Shown here piece after piece: positions 33,421 to 46,000 of a DNA stretch of 64,000 nucleotides. The notes beneath the pieces are model-generated. The model did not search any database and had not been told where the DNA came from. It was given only the letters and a program-made list of their open reading frames with translations. This stretch comes from Hirsutella rhossiliensis (lineage: Eukaryota; Ascomycota; Sordariomycetes; Hypocreales; Ophiocordycipitaceae). The number at the start of each line of letters is the position of its first letter. The first letter of the stretch is position 1. The position numbers and the translations under genes are program-made. The stretch covers positions 6,138,001 through 6,202,000 of the forward strand of contig NW_025408671.1 in NCBI RefSeq assembly GCF_020360975.1. The letters are read 5' to 3'.

Positions 33421-35660
33421 ACCGCGGGGACTAATATATATTATAAGGTTATATAATATAGGGAGCAAGGAATATTAAACGGACCGATAGGCTAATTAAG
33501 TTTAAAGCGACGGGTTACTCTAGCGCTCTAACGCTCTAGCGCTCCTAGGCGACGGGATTACCTAGCGCTCTCGGCGATCTAAGGAAGCTCTTAAGATATA
33601 TAAGGAAGGAATAGAATACTCCTTTAAATAGATAGCTCGATAGTTTTTAATATTATAATTATTACGATCTCTATTATAATCTTATCTTTAATTCTAATTA
33701 CTTAATTACTTCGTTATAGTCTATAGTCTATAACCTCTAACTTATTATTAATATAATATACTTATTATTACTTAGACTACGCCTTATTATATCTATTAAT
33801 ATAAACCCCTTAATAGGTTTATCCCTTAAGAATAATACTAGTTATTATACGTTAAAAGCTCTTATATAGTATAATACCGCGATACTTTAAGTAATATCGT
33901 AACTATTAATATACCTATATAGTAAACTAGATTAACTAACTCTAGAGCTACTATATCGCCTTAAGATATAATACGCGAGATTATTACCTTTTAATAAGAG
34001 GTATAGTTACTTAAGAATAAAAAAGGCAATAAATAAGTTAAGGACCTTAAAGAAGTAGTTAAACTAAAGTAGCTAGGACTATTTAACGGTACTTATAGTA
34101 CTCTTTAAGACTTTCTTACCTAACTTAAGGCCTACTATTAGTTTTACCTAACGAAACTTTTAAACTTAGTTAAAAAGGTACTTTATATAGGAAATTATTT
34201 ATCTAGAACGGTACTTGCTTAATTTAAACCTATTATATAGGACTATCTTAATAACTAACTAATATAACGAAATAGTAAAATAGACGAAGTTTTTACTAGT
34301 TTCTAAGGATTTAAAGAAGCTATTACTAAGGTATTTAGAATAACTAACGAAGAATAAGAAGCTAAATAAAAACTTTAAGAACTTTAATAAAGGACCTTAG
34401 TATCGGACTATACTACTAAATTCTATTAAGTTACCTTAAAACTTAAATAGGATAATAAACCCCTTATATCGCGATTCTATAATAGACTTAAGGAAGAAGT
34501 TAAGGATAAACTCTATAAGGAAGATCGACTTAATAGCCTTTTAAACTATATTACTATAGTAGTACGAATCGACGATAGATAGTATACGTAACGCTAAGAA
34601 AAGAAATAAGGAAGAGGAAACTAAAACCCTTCTTATAAGAATAACTTTAACTAACGCGCTAAGTATAAAAAGAAGCGTAAAACTCCTATTACTTATACTT
34701 ATATAACTAACCTAGGTAGGATATATCTAGATATAATATAAAAGAGTATAGGAAAGTATTTTAACTATAGGAAACTTAGATATTACTTTAAAGAATATAA
34801 ATAACCTTATAAAGAGAGGAAAACCTACTAGGCACTAGCCCTAAAAGGTAAGAAATACCTAAACGCTACTAATAGATAGGAACTAAAGTATAGACTCCTT
34901 AGTTAGACTATATACTACGATAATAAATATATAGTATACCTAAGTAATAAGAATAGTACTAGATAGTTCTTAAAGCTATTAAGGAAAACCCTTATAATAA
35001 TATAATAAAGGGATCCTAAAATATAGAAATAAGTTAAATTTATAGGACTAAAATACCCTTATCTTAAAAGAGTCTCCTAAGACTAGATTAAGAAGAACGG
35101 TAAATAATTCTAGGAAGATATATAAAATAAAAATCGATAATAAAGATAGGTAGTTTATAAATAATATAATAAAGAAGATATAGATATAGCCCTTATACTT
35201 ATAAAACTTAGATAATAACCTAAGAAGGAATAATAAAGTATCGATAATATAAGCTCTAAAGAATAAGAAATACTTAGAGAAATAGAAGATAAGAACGAAC
35301 TTATATTACTACCTTTACTATTATAGGAAAATACTATAATTAAAAAACACGCTTTATACTTTAAAGAATTTAAAGGAATACTTAAAATTAAAACCTAATA
35401 AATACCTTAAATTCTTATAAAAAACTAATAAGCTATATTAATTTAATAATAACCGGTACTATATAAAGGAGACTATATTATAGCTATTGCCGTAGTTAAT
35501 ATCTTTATAGCTTTATAATAAGAATAGTAACTATAAGAAGAATTTAAAAACGACCTATAAATACTACTTACTTATAAGTACTATAAGAATATTTTATAGA
35601 TATTATATATTTACCTAGATTATATAATATACTTTTAGATAAAGGTATAATATAACGCTT
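33421..35660 (+). mobile_element. G4: gypsy LTR-like end and gag, plus strand
   Basis: 33421-33830 resembles a gypsy LTR/leader (ATAAGGTTATATAATATAGGG start, AT-rich body), but no second copy is present to fix its ends. From about 33960 a gag frame is readable: LGLFNGTYSTL, later VSDYTTKFY and SRFYNRLKEEVKDKLYKEDR, then a degraded CCHC zinc knuckle near 34750-34795. Pol is absent; the element stops at the G1 insertion (35661). Confidence 0.7.
33960..35400 (+). pseudogene. G4 Gag remnant with degraded zinc knuckle
   Basis: The capsid-like region (about 34060-34600) includes DEVFTSF and a SDYTTKFY block typical of gypsy Gag, followed by a basic linker and a knuckle in which Cys and His codons read as Tyr (YFNYRKLRYYFKEYK), as CpA-directed mutation predicts for TGC/CAC codons. 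It would have packaged element RNA. Frame broken by many stops. Confidence 0.7.
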
Positions 35661-35665
35661 TCCTA

Positions 35666-35852
35666 GTATAGGAGTCTTTAACTATTATAGGTAATAAGCT
35701 TAGGCCGCGGCCTAAGCTATATAGTTATATATAGAGGGCCGGATCCTATAAGTATAAGGGCGGGCTAGCTACGTATAAAAAAGCTCTATATAGCTTATTA
35801 ATATTATCCTATAGACGGTACCTACGCCTATGCCTCTACCTACTCCGTAATA
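35666..35852 (+). repeat. G1 5' LTR
   Basis: 187 bp, matching 42877-43062 and the fragment at 637-819. It is followed by GTATAAGCTA, a possible primer-binding start also seen after the gag-only element's LTR (GTATAATCTA). Confidence 0.85.
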
Positions 35853-35889
35853 GTATAAGCTATTAACTAATAGATCTAATAGATATCTC

Positions 35890-36990
35890 TCCGGAAAGGG
35901 CGCCTCCCCTTCGAGGAAGCACTCTACCCCTCCTTAGATAGATAGGAAGTATCGTAGCTATCCTAGAAGCGATTAGAAGCGCGATAGCTAGTAAGAAGGA
36001 TAAGGTTCTCGCTATACTAAGGGAGCCGTCTATAAGACTAGCTCTAACCCTTATAGCCTCTATAACGCCGGTTATAGCGGCGATACTACCGACGTAGAAG
36101 CCGCTCCCTTAGCCGACTTAGGATAGTAAGCCGGAGTCCTTCTACTTCTTCCTTAGCTAGCTATAGATAAAGTTTATAACTAACGAGAAATAGGGCCTAA
36201 ATAGCTATCGCGATATAGCGTAGTATTCGCTCCTTTATACGCTATTAGAACCCTAGATATAGCGGATCTCCGGATTCTAGGATAAGGGCGGCCTTAGGGG
36301 TAGACGCGACCTATAAGACTTCTTCTAATACCTTATATATACGTTCGGCAACGTATAGGAGCGGGAGAAGGCGTAAGATAGGCTATAGACTCAGAGAGAT
36401 AGATAAACCTTTAGCGAATTCCTTCCCGATTTTAAAGAGACGCTCTTATAGGCAGCGGGGACTATAATATAGGAAGATAGCGCAAAGCTTATATAGCTAT
36501 AGAATTCGATTATACTAGCCCTATAGGAGCTACTTATCCCTATAATTATACCTAATAACTATAGCGAGTATATAAGCCGGTTAATAAAGGTAGCTTAGGG
36601 CTACTAATAGACGCCGCGCTTCTAGAAGCTCTATAAGTATACGCTATATAGCGGCGACGGGATTACCGCCCCTCCGTAAGATAAATAACCGGCTATTAAT
36701 ATAGACGGGGATACCTTAATATCGGCTACCTATATAGACTAGGCTAAACGCGGTAAGAAGACGCCGTCGACTACCCTGTATACCGCCCCGTACTCTAAGT
36801 AGCGGGCGAAGTAGGTAACGAGCGAGGAAATTAAGAAAAGGAAGGCTAATAGCCGCTGCCTACGTTATAGAGTATCTACGTACTTTATATTAAAATGCCC
36901 CTTCCTTTTAGCTAAGCGGCCCGTAGCGGTTTAAGTAGCGAAGATAGAACCGCTCCTTACCTTAGACGATAAGGAGGACTCCGCCCCCCT
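35890..36990 (+). pseudogene. G1 Gag remnant
   Basis: Coding-like plus-strand frame with Gag features: a basic N-terminus, PESFYFFLS near 36130, FGNV and TFSEFLPDFKETLL near 36400-36450, and SEYISRLIKVA near 36560. Stops fall at Gln/Trp-type codons. No zinc knuckle could be read with confidence. Confidence 0.65.
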
Positions 36991-39089
36991 AGGCCCAGAG
37001 AAAAAAGAGTAGCTCCGGAGCAAAGACGGGCTCTAGAGCCCTAATTACTAGTACTAGTAAGAGAGAAGGAGGAATTATCTGCCTATATAGAAGAGGAGCC
37101 TACTTTAATATAGGTTATAATTAATAACTCCTAGCCTATTACTACCTTTATAGCTAAGGGCTACTAGTACTACGCTATAGTTAACGAGGCGCTTACGCGA
37201 GAGATATAAGTACTAGTAGAAAAGATCGCCCTAAGGCGAGTAAAAGGCGCCTTAGGCGTAATAGAGGGTATAGTAATTAGGAGTATTACGTAGCTAGCTA
37301 TAGAGGTTAACGGTTACTATAAGCTTATTATAGCCTATATAATCCCCTAACTAGAATTTCCCTTAATCCTTAGGAAACCCTAGTTATTATATATAGAGTT
37401 ATACTTAGTTCTATACTAAAGGAAGCTATAGTTTAGGCCTATATAATAGTAGGTCCGCTACGACGATAGTTTTATAGGCGTAGGACTAAGCGTGCGAGCT
37501 TTATACTTAGTATAAGAAGTCCTTGCTTCTATCTTCGTAGGAACCATATAACGGGTAAAGTAAGGGTAAGGCCGGGCAGCGGCTAACGTAGCGGTCTATA
37601 TAGTTAGCCTAGCGGATATCGATAAGGCCCTTTAAACGAAGAAGCTAAAGTCGCCCTTTAAGCTATAGTAGTAGATACTAGAGCGCTTTTATAACCTCCT
37701 ACCGCTATTTAAGTCCTAGGAAGCGGATAAGCTTAACCTATATAAGCTAGGGGTAGACTATAAGATCGTACTCCGTACTAATAAAAAGGGGTAGGAACTA
37801 CCTATACTATTCGGACCGCTATATAGTATATTATACGCGGAGCTACTAGTACTAAAGAAGACGCTAAGGGACCTCCTAGATAAGGGTTTTATTTAAGTAA
37901 GTAGCTCCGAAGTAAGAGCGCTAGTCCTATTTATACGTAAACTAAGGGGCGGGATATAGTTTTATTATAACTATAAGGCTCTAAACGCAATTACGAGGCT
38001 AGACCGCTACCCCTTACCCTTAATCTTAGATATACTCTATAACCTTTTAAAGGCGAAGTAGTTTATAAAGCTAGATATAAAATAGGCGTTCTATAAAGTA
38101 TAGATCTTAGAGGGTAATAAGTAAAAGACGGTATTCTATATATACTATAGCTTATTTAAGTAGCTTATAACGCTCTTTAGCCTCTTAAGAGCGCCTACTA
38201 CCTTTTAGTATTATATTAATAATATATTATAGGACTTCCTTAATAAGTTCGCCTTTATATATATAGATAATATCCTTATCTATATAAGCGGCTCCTATAA
38301 GGACTATATATAGAAAGTATAAAAGGTCTTAGAGCGCCTCTAACTTTATAGGCTTTACCTTAACTTAGATAAGTACGAATTTAGGGTTAAGAGGGTTAAG
38401 TACCTAGGCTTTATTATCTATATAGGCATAGGTATATAAGCGGATCCTATAAAGATCTAAGCGATCTAAGACTAAGCGGCCCTAACTACGTAAACGGGTA
38501 TATAGAGCTTCCTTAGGTTCGCGAACTATTATAGGATATTTATTAAGGGCTTCTCCTATATTATAAGTCCCTTAAACGAGATTACCGGGAAATAGACCGC
38601 TTTTCGTTAAGGGCCTATATAAGAAGGAGCGTTTTATACGCTTAAGGACTTATTCTTACGGGCCCTAGTACTACTTTAGTAGGACTTTAACCGGTCTATA
38701 TTAGTTAAAGTAGACTATAGTAGCTAGGTACTTAGAAGAACGCTCTCTTAGAAGGTAAATAGGCAGAAGTAACTAATAGCATTCTACTCCCGTAAGCTAA
38801 CCTTAGCGGAGCGGAATTACGCTATTTACGATAAAGAGATACTAGCGATTATTAACTACCTCGAGCAATAATAAGCGGAGCTCTAAAGCTACGAGAGCTT
38901 TAAGGTTCTTATAGACTATAAGAATCTCGAGTACTTTATAACCTACTAGTACCTCTTAGAACGGCAAGCCCGCTAAGCGGAGTATCTCTTATACTTTAAC
39001 TTCTCGATTAAGTACCGGCTAAGGCGGGACTCTATAGTCCTAGATACGCTTTCTTAGAGGGATTAAGACTAGCTAATAGGAGCGGATAT

Positions 39090-39614
39090 TATAAGAGTCT
39101 AGGCGTTGCCTAGACAGTTAATAAGTATAGTTAATTAATAAGCTAGGTAGCTTAGTTAATTCGTTACCTTTTATCGTGTGCGTAAATACGCACGAGTAGA
39201 GGGGGTAGTAGCGCGACTATAGCCTATGCCCTTAGGTCTACTCTATAATATATTAATCTGCTACCTACTAGTCGTAGGTTCGAGTCCCCGTGCGTAAGGC
39301 TAGATAGCGCATAATGCGCGTAGCCTAGAGGCGTATATATAGCGTAGCAGCGGGGATCTTAACCTAGCTAATAGGTAGCGCGGTACCTAGGGTAATAGCC
39401 TATTAACTAAGGGAGTAACGGAAGAGAGCGCGGGAAGAAACTATATATAAGAGTCTAGGCGTTACCTAGATAGTTAATAAGTATAGTTAATTAATAAGCT
39501 AGGCAGCTTAGTTAATTCGTTACCTTTTATCGCGTGCGTATAATACGCCGTACGTAGTAGAGGGGGGTAGTAGCGCGACCACAGCCTATGCCCTCTTAGG
39601 TCTACTCTATAATA
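39090..39614 (+). mobile_element. Mini-1: 525-bp miniature LTR element inside G1
   Basis: LTRs 39090-39250 (161 bp) and 39446-39614 (169 bp), starting TATAAGAGTCTAGGCGTT and ending CTCTATAATA, with the perfect duplication GATAT at 39085-39089 and 39615-39619. The 195-bp interior has no coding capacity. It begins with a tRNA-like segment ending GTAGGTTCGAGTCCCCG, containing a perfect B box. The end sequence matches the G1 LTR ends (TATAAGAGTCT, CTCTATAATA), which suggests mobilisation by G1-type proteins. Confidence 0.9.
39251..39300 (+). other. tRNA-like B-box segment in Mini-1
   Basis: AATCTGCTACC...GTAGGTTCGAGTCC resembles the anticodon-to-T-arm half of a tRNA gene, with a perfect Pol III B-box consensus. 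The T stem no longer pairs beyond two base pairs and no 5' half is present, so it is not a functional tRNA gene. Confidence 0.5.
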
Positions 39615-41484
39615 GATATTAAGGCCCGGGATCTATAGCTTATCCTATAAGAAGCGCTATAGACTTATATAAGAGCTTCCTTAGTAGAGGAAGGCGCGGC
39701 GCTAACGGATAAGCCTTCCCCTATACCTTTACCTCGGCCCGGCGAGGAGGGATAGACCGGCCTAAGGGCGTATACGGCGCGGGTATTTTAAGATAAGGTC
39801 CTCTAGCGCTTATAGGATAGGATATCGTCTCTAGACCGTACCTACGAGAGCGTACGCCGCGCCGTTAAGTCTAGCGCTTAACGCCTCGATCTAAAGCTAA
39901 AGCTAAAGGTATAAGTAGCTAACTATTATATCGACCTACGGGGGCACCTACGTTAGCGGGGGAGACTATAGGTGCTAGGCGCGCCGTATACTATAGAAGC
40001 TAAGGAGAAGGATAGACTGCTAGAGCTAGATAAATAGAACGAGCTCTAAGGGAAGCTAGTCTAGCTTATCTATAACTCTAGTATCGTACGCTACCTAGGT
40101 AGGCAGGGTATAGTAGTAGGCCTCGCGAGGGATTTTTACTAGCCCCTCCTATAGTACTACGTTCGCCGCTTCCTCTATAACTATAATATCTATAGCTATA
40201 CTAAGATTTAGAAGGCGTAGCTTAAGGGGCTACTTAAGTAGCTTCCGGTACCTAACTAGTTCTATATATATATATAAATAGACTTTATAATAGCCCTCCT
40301 ACTTATAGAGGGCGGCAACCGCTATATATAGGTAATTAAGGACCGACTTAGTAAGTTTATAGTATTAAAGCTAATACTATCTATAAATATAGAGTCCTAT
40401 ATAGAGCGCTTCCTATAGTACTAGGCCCGCTTATATAGCTAGCTAGCCTTTATTATAAGCGATAAGGGATCGAATTAAACTAGCCGCTTTTAGTAGTACT
40501 TATACTAGCTACTTTAGATTATATAGCTACTTAGTATAGTATATTACTTATAGACTAATAGAGGGCTTAAGAGGGTTAACTAAGAGGTATAGGCTTACCT
40601 ATAGGCTGTTATAGCCTATAACTAAGTAGACTAAGACCGTTAGCTCCCCGCGGCCTAACTTATATTAAATAGTAGACTATATACCTTTATTAAGATAGCC
40701 CCTTTCTTTATAATATATAGCTTTAAACTACCTTTACTAGTTCCCTTTACTATAGATATAGTAGCGGAGTAGTATAGTAATTCGTTACTAGAGGGCCGCG
40801 CCTCCGCGTTTATATAAAAGCTATAGGAGACTATAGATTATTACTAATCCGCGATAGCCGCCGCGGTATAAGATTAAGAGCGGCACGCTAATAAGACTAA
40901 GGCCTTAGTAGATAGGTTTATAGTAGGAGATAAGGTATAGCTAGACCTCTATAATTATAGGTCGGTACGGCTAAAAAAGAAGCTTAACTAGCTATACGTA
41001 AAGTTTATAGTATAGAGGGTTATTAGCCTATAGGTTATAGAGCTTAATAGTTTCTTAATAGGGGTCTATAATAAGATTAATATAGACCTCCTTTATAGAG
41101 CCTCCTTTAACCCGCTACTTAAATAAGAAGTAGTAGACGCTTAACCGCTTATAATTAAAGTAAAGGGATAGGATAAGTTTAAGGTTAAAGAGATATAAGC
41201 CGCGCGCTAGAAAAAGGTTAGTAGGGGGAAACGCTAGGAGGTCCTTATTAAGTAGCGCGGGTATCTCGACCCTACGTAGGAACCTATATATAAGTTTATA
41301 GGAACTATAGCCCTTAATAAGTTTAAAGCTTTATTTAAAACGGTAGATAAGAACGATAAACTAATAAACTACCGATAGTAGCCTAAGCTAAGACTACGAA
41401 GTAGGTATAGTAGAGGGGGCAGTTATAGTAATATAGGTAATATAAGCGTAATAGTATAAGCGGAGATAAAAATAGCGTTTATTA

Positions 41485-42120
41485 TAGGGTAAAGCCCTTA
41501 AACTACCTAGGCCTATTCTTATTATTATTATTATTATTATCTTTATTATCGTTATCCTCGTTAGCCTCCTCCTTCTTATTAGCGGCGGCGGCGGTTTCTA
41601 GGGCGCTAAGGCGGCCCTCTAAGCCTATAAGCTAGTCGGCGGCGGCGGTAAGGGCAGCGGCAGTAGTAGAGGCGGGCACGGCTAAGGGGACCGCTAATAG
41701 GGCAACGGAGGTAGTATCCCTAGCGCTAGGTACGTTAGAGGCGGAAATAAGGGAGCGGAGGAGTAGGACTTACTTAGGTATAAGGCCCTATTACTCGAGG
41801 GCGCGGAGGTTATAGTAGGTAGCGGCGGCGGTAGTAAGGCGCTTCTTAGTAGCCCCCCGCGCTTACCTATATAAGCCGGCCTTTTAAGCTAACGCTATAG
41901 CGCGTAGGATAGGAGGCGCCGCCTTCGGCCCAGTTAAAGTAGTCGAGCTCCTATAATAACGTATATAGGGGCTAAAGCGGCGCCGCTCATACTTAGCGCT
42001 TATACTATAAGAGGTTAGCGGATAATATTTATTACGCTTACCTAACTATGACTTATAGGGTAGCGGAGATAGAGGCGGGGGCTAAGGGCTAGGCGTTATA
42101 GGTAGCGGCGGGGACGGCGT
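41485..42120 (-). pseudogene. Antisense reading frame between G1 pol and 3' LTR
   Basis: The minus strand has about 210 codons with only about half a dozen stops, all Gln/Trp-compatible: SISAKYERRRFSPYIRYYRS, TLTGPKAAPPILRAIALA, KKRLTTAAATYYNLRALE, VLLLRSLISASNVPSARDTT, LIGLEGRLSALE, ending in an Asp/Asn-rich tail encoded by the ATT microsatellite at about 41519-41547. An upstream in-phase or frameshifted part may extend to about 42330. The sense strand over the same bases is not coding-like. Composition is Ala/Pro-rich with a short heptad-like segment. No family was recognised. Confidence 0.55.
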
Positions 42121-42876
42121 CGTTACCCTAAGGGGCGACGTAAGAGTAAATAGCGTAGTAGAGGCGCGGCGGCGGCGGTAGGAGCGGTAGTAGCGGCGCG
42201 GGTAGGAGCGGCGGTAGCGGCGGAGTTATCGTCGGCTAAGGCTAGTATAGCGTCGACGAATAACTCCGTATACTCTAAGAAAGAGGAGGTAGGAGAGGGA
42301 GAGGTAGATATATCTATCGCGGAAGTTAGTACGATAGAATATGGCCTCCCGCTCTATAAAGCGCGGAACTTACTAATTAAAGTTATTATTATTATTAAGG
42401 CTATTATTACTACTACCGCTACTACTATAAGTATATATTAATAGAGCGGCCTATATAGCTAGGAACGGACTAACGCCTTAAGTAGAGCGGAACTTACTTA
42501 TTAATACTACTACTACGGTTAAAGAAAGAAGAGAAGGAAGGGAAGGGGGAAGGGGGAGATACCGCCTTATATACCCTTTAGTAGAGGATACTACCTAAGG
42601 TAGAGGGGATAGGTAACCTAAGGCTTATATAGGTCTAGACTAGCCGCCGGCTACCTTGGGGCGTATATAATAGGTTATACCCTTATTTAAACGGCTAGCT
42701 AGCTAATAAGTATAGAGCTAGGTCCCGGCTACCTAAGCTAATAAGCGCGGGGATAATAGGGCTAGTAGGGCCGGCCCTATTAACGGGAAAGGGTAGGGAA
42801 GAGCCTATAGTACGGGCCTAATTATATAAGAGCCGTTAATAGGGCAGCGCTACGCCGCGCTTAAGGGAGGGTATTA
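42121..42876 (+). other. G1 3' non-coding region
   Basis: GCGG-rich repeats at the left, then AT-rich sequence with a GCTAGCTAGCTAATAAG motif family; the part from about 42600 is the segment shared with 300-636. It ends in the purine tract next to the LTR. Confidence 0.6.
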
Positions 42877-43062
42877 TATAAGAGTCTTTAACTATTATAA
42901 GTAATAAGCTTAGGCCGCGGCCTAAGCTATATAGTTATATATAAAGGGCCGGATCCTATAAGTATAAGGGCGGGCTAGCCGCGTATAGAAGAGCTCTATA
43001 TAGCTTATTAATATTATCCTATAGATAGTACCTATACTTACGCCTTTACCTACTCTATAATA
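42877..43062 (+). repeat. G1 3' LTR
   Basis: 186 bp, TATAAGAGTCTTTAAC to CTCTATAATA. It is followed by CTTAG, partner of CCTAG at 35661-35665. Confidence 0.85.
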
Positions 43063-43067
43063 CTTAG

Positions 43068-46000
43068 TTAAGTTTAAAGGATAAGTACTTTTAAAACCCT
43101 ACTTAAGTATAAAACTAGACTTATAAAAGTACTATAATTACTAAAAGTATAGTTATATTACTAAGCGGGATATATCGATATAACTTTATAGCTAATATAA
43201 AAGTATAGTATATAATAAAGGTAAGGATAAATATAAGGCTAAGAAGGGCGAAATCCTTTATAACTATATTTTATATTAAAAGGACTACTTATTATAAACT
43301 TAAACTTACCTTGTAGTAAATAAAACCTAGGAAAAGGTAAGGGAAAACTACTTATAATAACTTTAATAGTTCGCGAATACTTAAACTTATACTAAGTAAT
43401 AGGTACTACCTACTATCGAAACCTAGGGCGTTCTTAAATCGACCGCGGTCTAAAAGTAAGGACTAAGTAAACCGCGCTAAGATAAGAGGTTAAGCTCGAG
43501 ATACCTACTAGCTAATAAGGCTAGGGAGGCTAAACTAAGTATAAACGATATTTATAGGTATAGTAAATAGAGAAGTAATAAGAGATAAAGCGCCTCCCTC
43601 CTTATATAAATAACCCCTTTTACCTTAACCTTACTTATATATAACTAAAAGTACTATTTTAAAGTATATAGAAATAATATAAGCTAGCTTTAACTTAATA
43701 GTACTATAAGAAGTAAAAGCTATACTAAGAAGTAAGGACTTACCTCTTAAAGCAGCGCCTTATAGCTTAGTTTATAAGAAGGGGAGGTATATACTATATA
43801 TATATAAAAGGCTTAGGCTAAGGACTTAGTTACCTTAGTTTAAACTAAACTAAAATAAGGTAATTTTTAAGGATAGTATTAAACTATAAACGATATACTT
43901 ACTACTAAGGGCTATAAAGGCTATAGCGTTATAGGACTTATGCGTAATTAAACTAAAGTACCTTATAATAATAGTAAGGGACTTAAATATCTATTACTTA
44001 CTTTAGAATAAATATAATAAAACCTTAGATAAAGTAATATAACTTATATAAGAGGCAATAAAACTATAACTTAAACTTATTACTTTAAGAAAAAAGTATA
44101 TAAGATTTTCCTATAGCTAAAAAGATAGTACTATTAACCTAGCTTAGGTAATACTAAAGACTAAGATATAGTATACTAAGCCTAACCTAGACCTAACTAG
44201 GTTAGACTATATCCCTTAAACTATTATACTATAGGTTAATACTTAAGCTTAAGCGCTTAAACTAGCTTTAAGGTAAAAAGAAGTAAAAATAAAGCTAGTT
44301 AAAGCTAAGATTATATATTAGCTAGGACTATACTAGCTAATACTTTAAACGCTTAAAGATATTAACTAAGACTTAAACTATATCTTTACTACTTTAGCGT
44401 AGATTGCGATAGCTATAGTTCTATATTAAGGGCGAGTATTACTTAAGGGCAATATATAGTTTACCTTAAAAGTAAGAAGGGTAATAAAAGAGGCTAAGAA
44501 AGTAAGGAGAAAGTATAAGTAAGAAAGAAGTAAGGTAAACTAAGAAGACCTATATAAGGCGTTTATAGCTTAAAAGTAGACCGTCTATAAAGTAAGGAGG
44601 GCCTACTAGCGTAAGTTCTTAAAGGAATTTAGCGTTAATAATACTAAGCTTTAAAATATAAAGAAGTAAGCTAGACTTTATAATAAGCTATTATTAAAAC
44701 TAACTTATATCCTACTAATAGTTAAGGAGGGTAAGGACTAATTAATAGAAACCTTTAAAGGGAAGGCTTAGATACTAGCTACTAAGTTCTTTTTATTAAA
44801 GGCTAGTATAACCTAAGGGCTACCTTAGCTTATAGCTAAGGCGACCTTAGTAGTTAATTAATAGATCTAACTAGCTAACGTTATAGTAGCGCTAAGTAAG
44901 ATAGTAAGCTAGAAAGTAATAGGTCTAAATAACGTTCCCTTAAGGTTTATTAAGAAGTATAGGCTAGCTTTAGTTTAGCGACTAGCTATAATTTTTAACG
45001 CCTATACCTAACTCTTATATTTCTTAGGCTAGTTTTATAGCGCGAATATAATAGTAATCTAAAAGCTAAGTAAGAGGCTAGAAGCTTACTATATAGTAAA
45101 GGGATAAAGACTAATTTCCCTCCTACTTATAGTAGGGAAAGTACTTAAGTAAATATTAGCTTAAAAGATCGCGGGAGTAATAAAAGTAAATAGTATCTTA
45201 CTTAATAAATAAATAAGGAATAAAAAGGAACGCTTTATAAAGGCAGTAATTATATTAGTAATAGAACTAATATACGCGGCTTAAGCTTATAAAGGTATAA
45301 TATTATTCTTATAGCTAGATATTAAGGGCGTATTTAATATAGTTAACTATAATAAGCTTATAAAAGAACTAAAGCTTAAGGCGACTAAGTTTATAGTTAC
45401 TTTTAAAATATTAAAGAGTAAGTTAATATACTTTATATAAAGGAGATAAGCGATAATAATACTAGTCTACTTTAAGGCTAATATAGTAATACTAGTCTAA
45501 AAGGCCCGCCTATTAATAGTTTAAGTATACTAGAAATTATATTAAAAGGTATACTTAAAATAGCTCTAAGTAAAAATAAAGCGCTAGACTATAGCCTTAA
45601 CTAAGCTCGCGGCGTTTATATAGGGCTATATCTTACTATACGCTAAGGAAGTTTATAGTAAGGTAATCTAGTCTTTAATCTCTTATACTATAGTTATATT
45701 CTATAAGATAATACCTATAAAAGGGAAACTATATAAGATCGCGCGGGACCTAGTATAAGACTAGTTAGCTTACCTCTAAGTAGTAATAAGGGCTTACTAC
45801 GCGACCTTAGTTTATTAAGTAAAAGTAAAAGTATAGGTGCCCTTAATCGACCTTTACTTAAACTAAAGAATAATAGATACCTTTTAAAAGTTAAAGGACT
45901 TAGGGCTCTTAGGCTAAATTTAATATATATTTAACGCGGTCGCGGATATACTTAAAAGGAAGCGATGCTAAAGGGAGAGTAGACCCTTAGTAGCGCTACT

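Larger units (their letters stand above)
37300..41360 (+). pseudogene. G1 Pol remnant (RT, RNase H, integrase)
   Basis: RT: FIKLDIK*AFYKV at about 38053-38100 and the catalytic box YIDNIL at about 38259-38276, Asp changed to Asn. RNase H: AFYSRKLTLAERNYAIYDKEILAI at about 38780-38860, intact apart from transitions. Integrase: about 39900-40760, with a DKGSN motif near 40460 and ALKRVN-type sequence near 40565; then a C-terminal GDKV*LDLYNYRSVRLKKKL stretch at about 40930-40990 as in chromovirus-like pol. The miniature element at 39090-39614 separates RNase H from integrase. Non-functional because of many stops. Confidence 0.85.
35666..43062 (+). mobile_element. G1: Ty3/gypsy LTR retrotransposon
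   Basis: LTRs of 187 and 186 bp (35666-35852, 42877-43062) starting TATAGGAGTC/TATAAGAGTC and ending CTCYRTAATA. Flanking 5-mers are CCTAG and CTTAG, one transition apart. A purine tract AAGGGAGGG precedes the 3' LTR. It contains gag, pol (RT-RH-IN) and an antisense reading frame before the 3' LTR. A 525-bp miniature element (39090-39614) interrupts pol; without it G1 is about 6.9 kb. A LINE ORF1 fragment continues to the right. Confidence 0.9.

Noticed and set aside
39251..39300. A functional tRNA gene
   Set aside because: Only a B box and part of a 3' half are present; T and acceptor stems do not pair. The same holds for 63560-63620.
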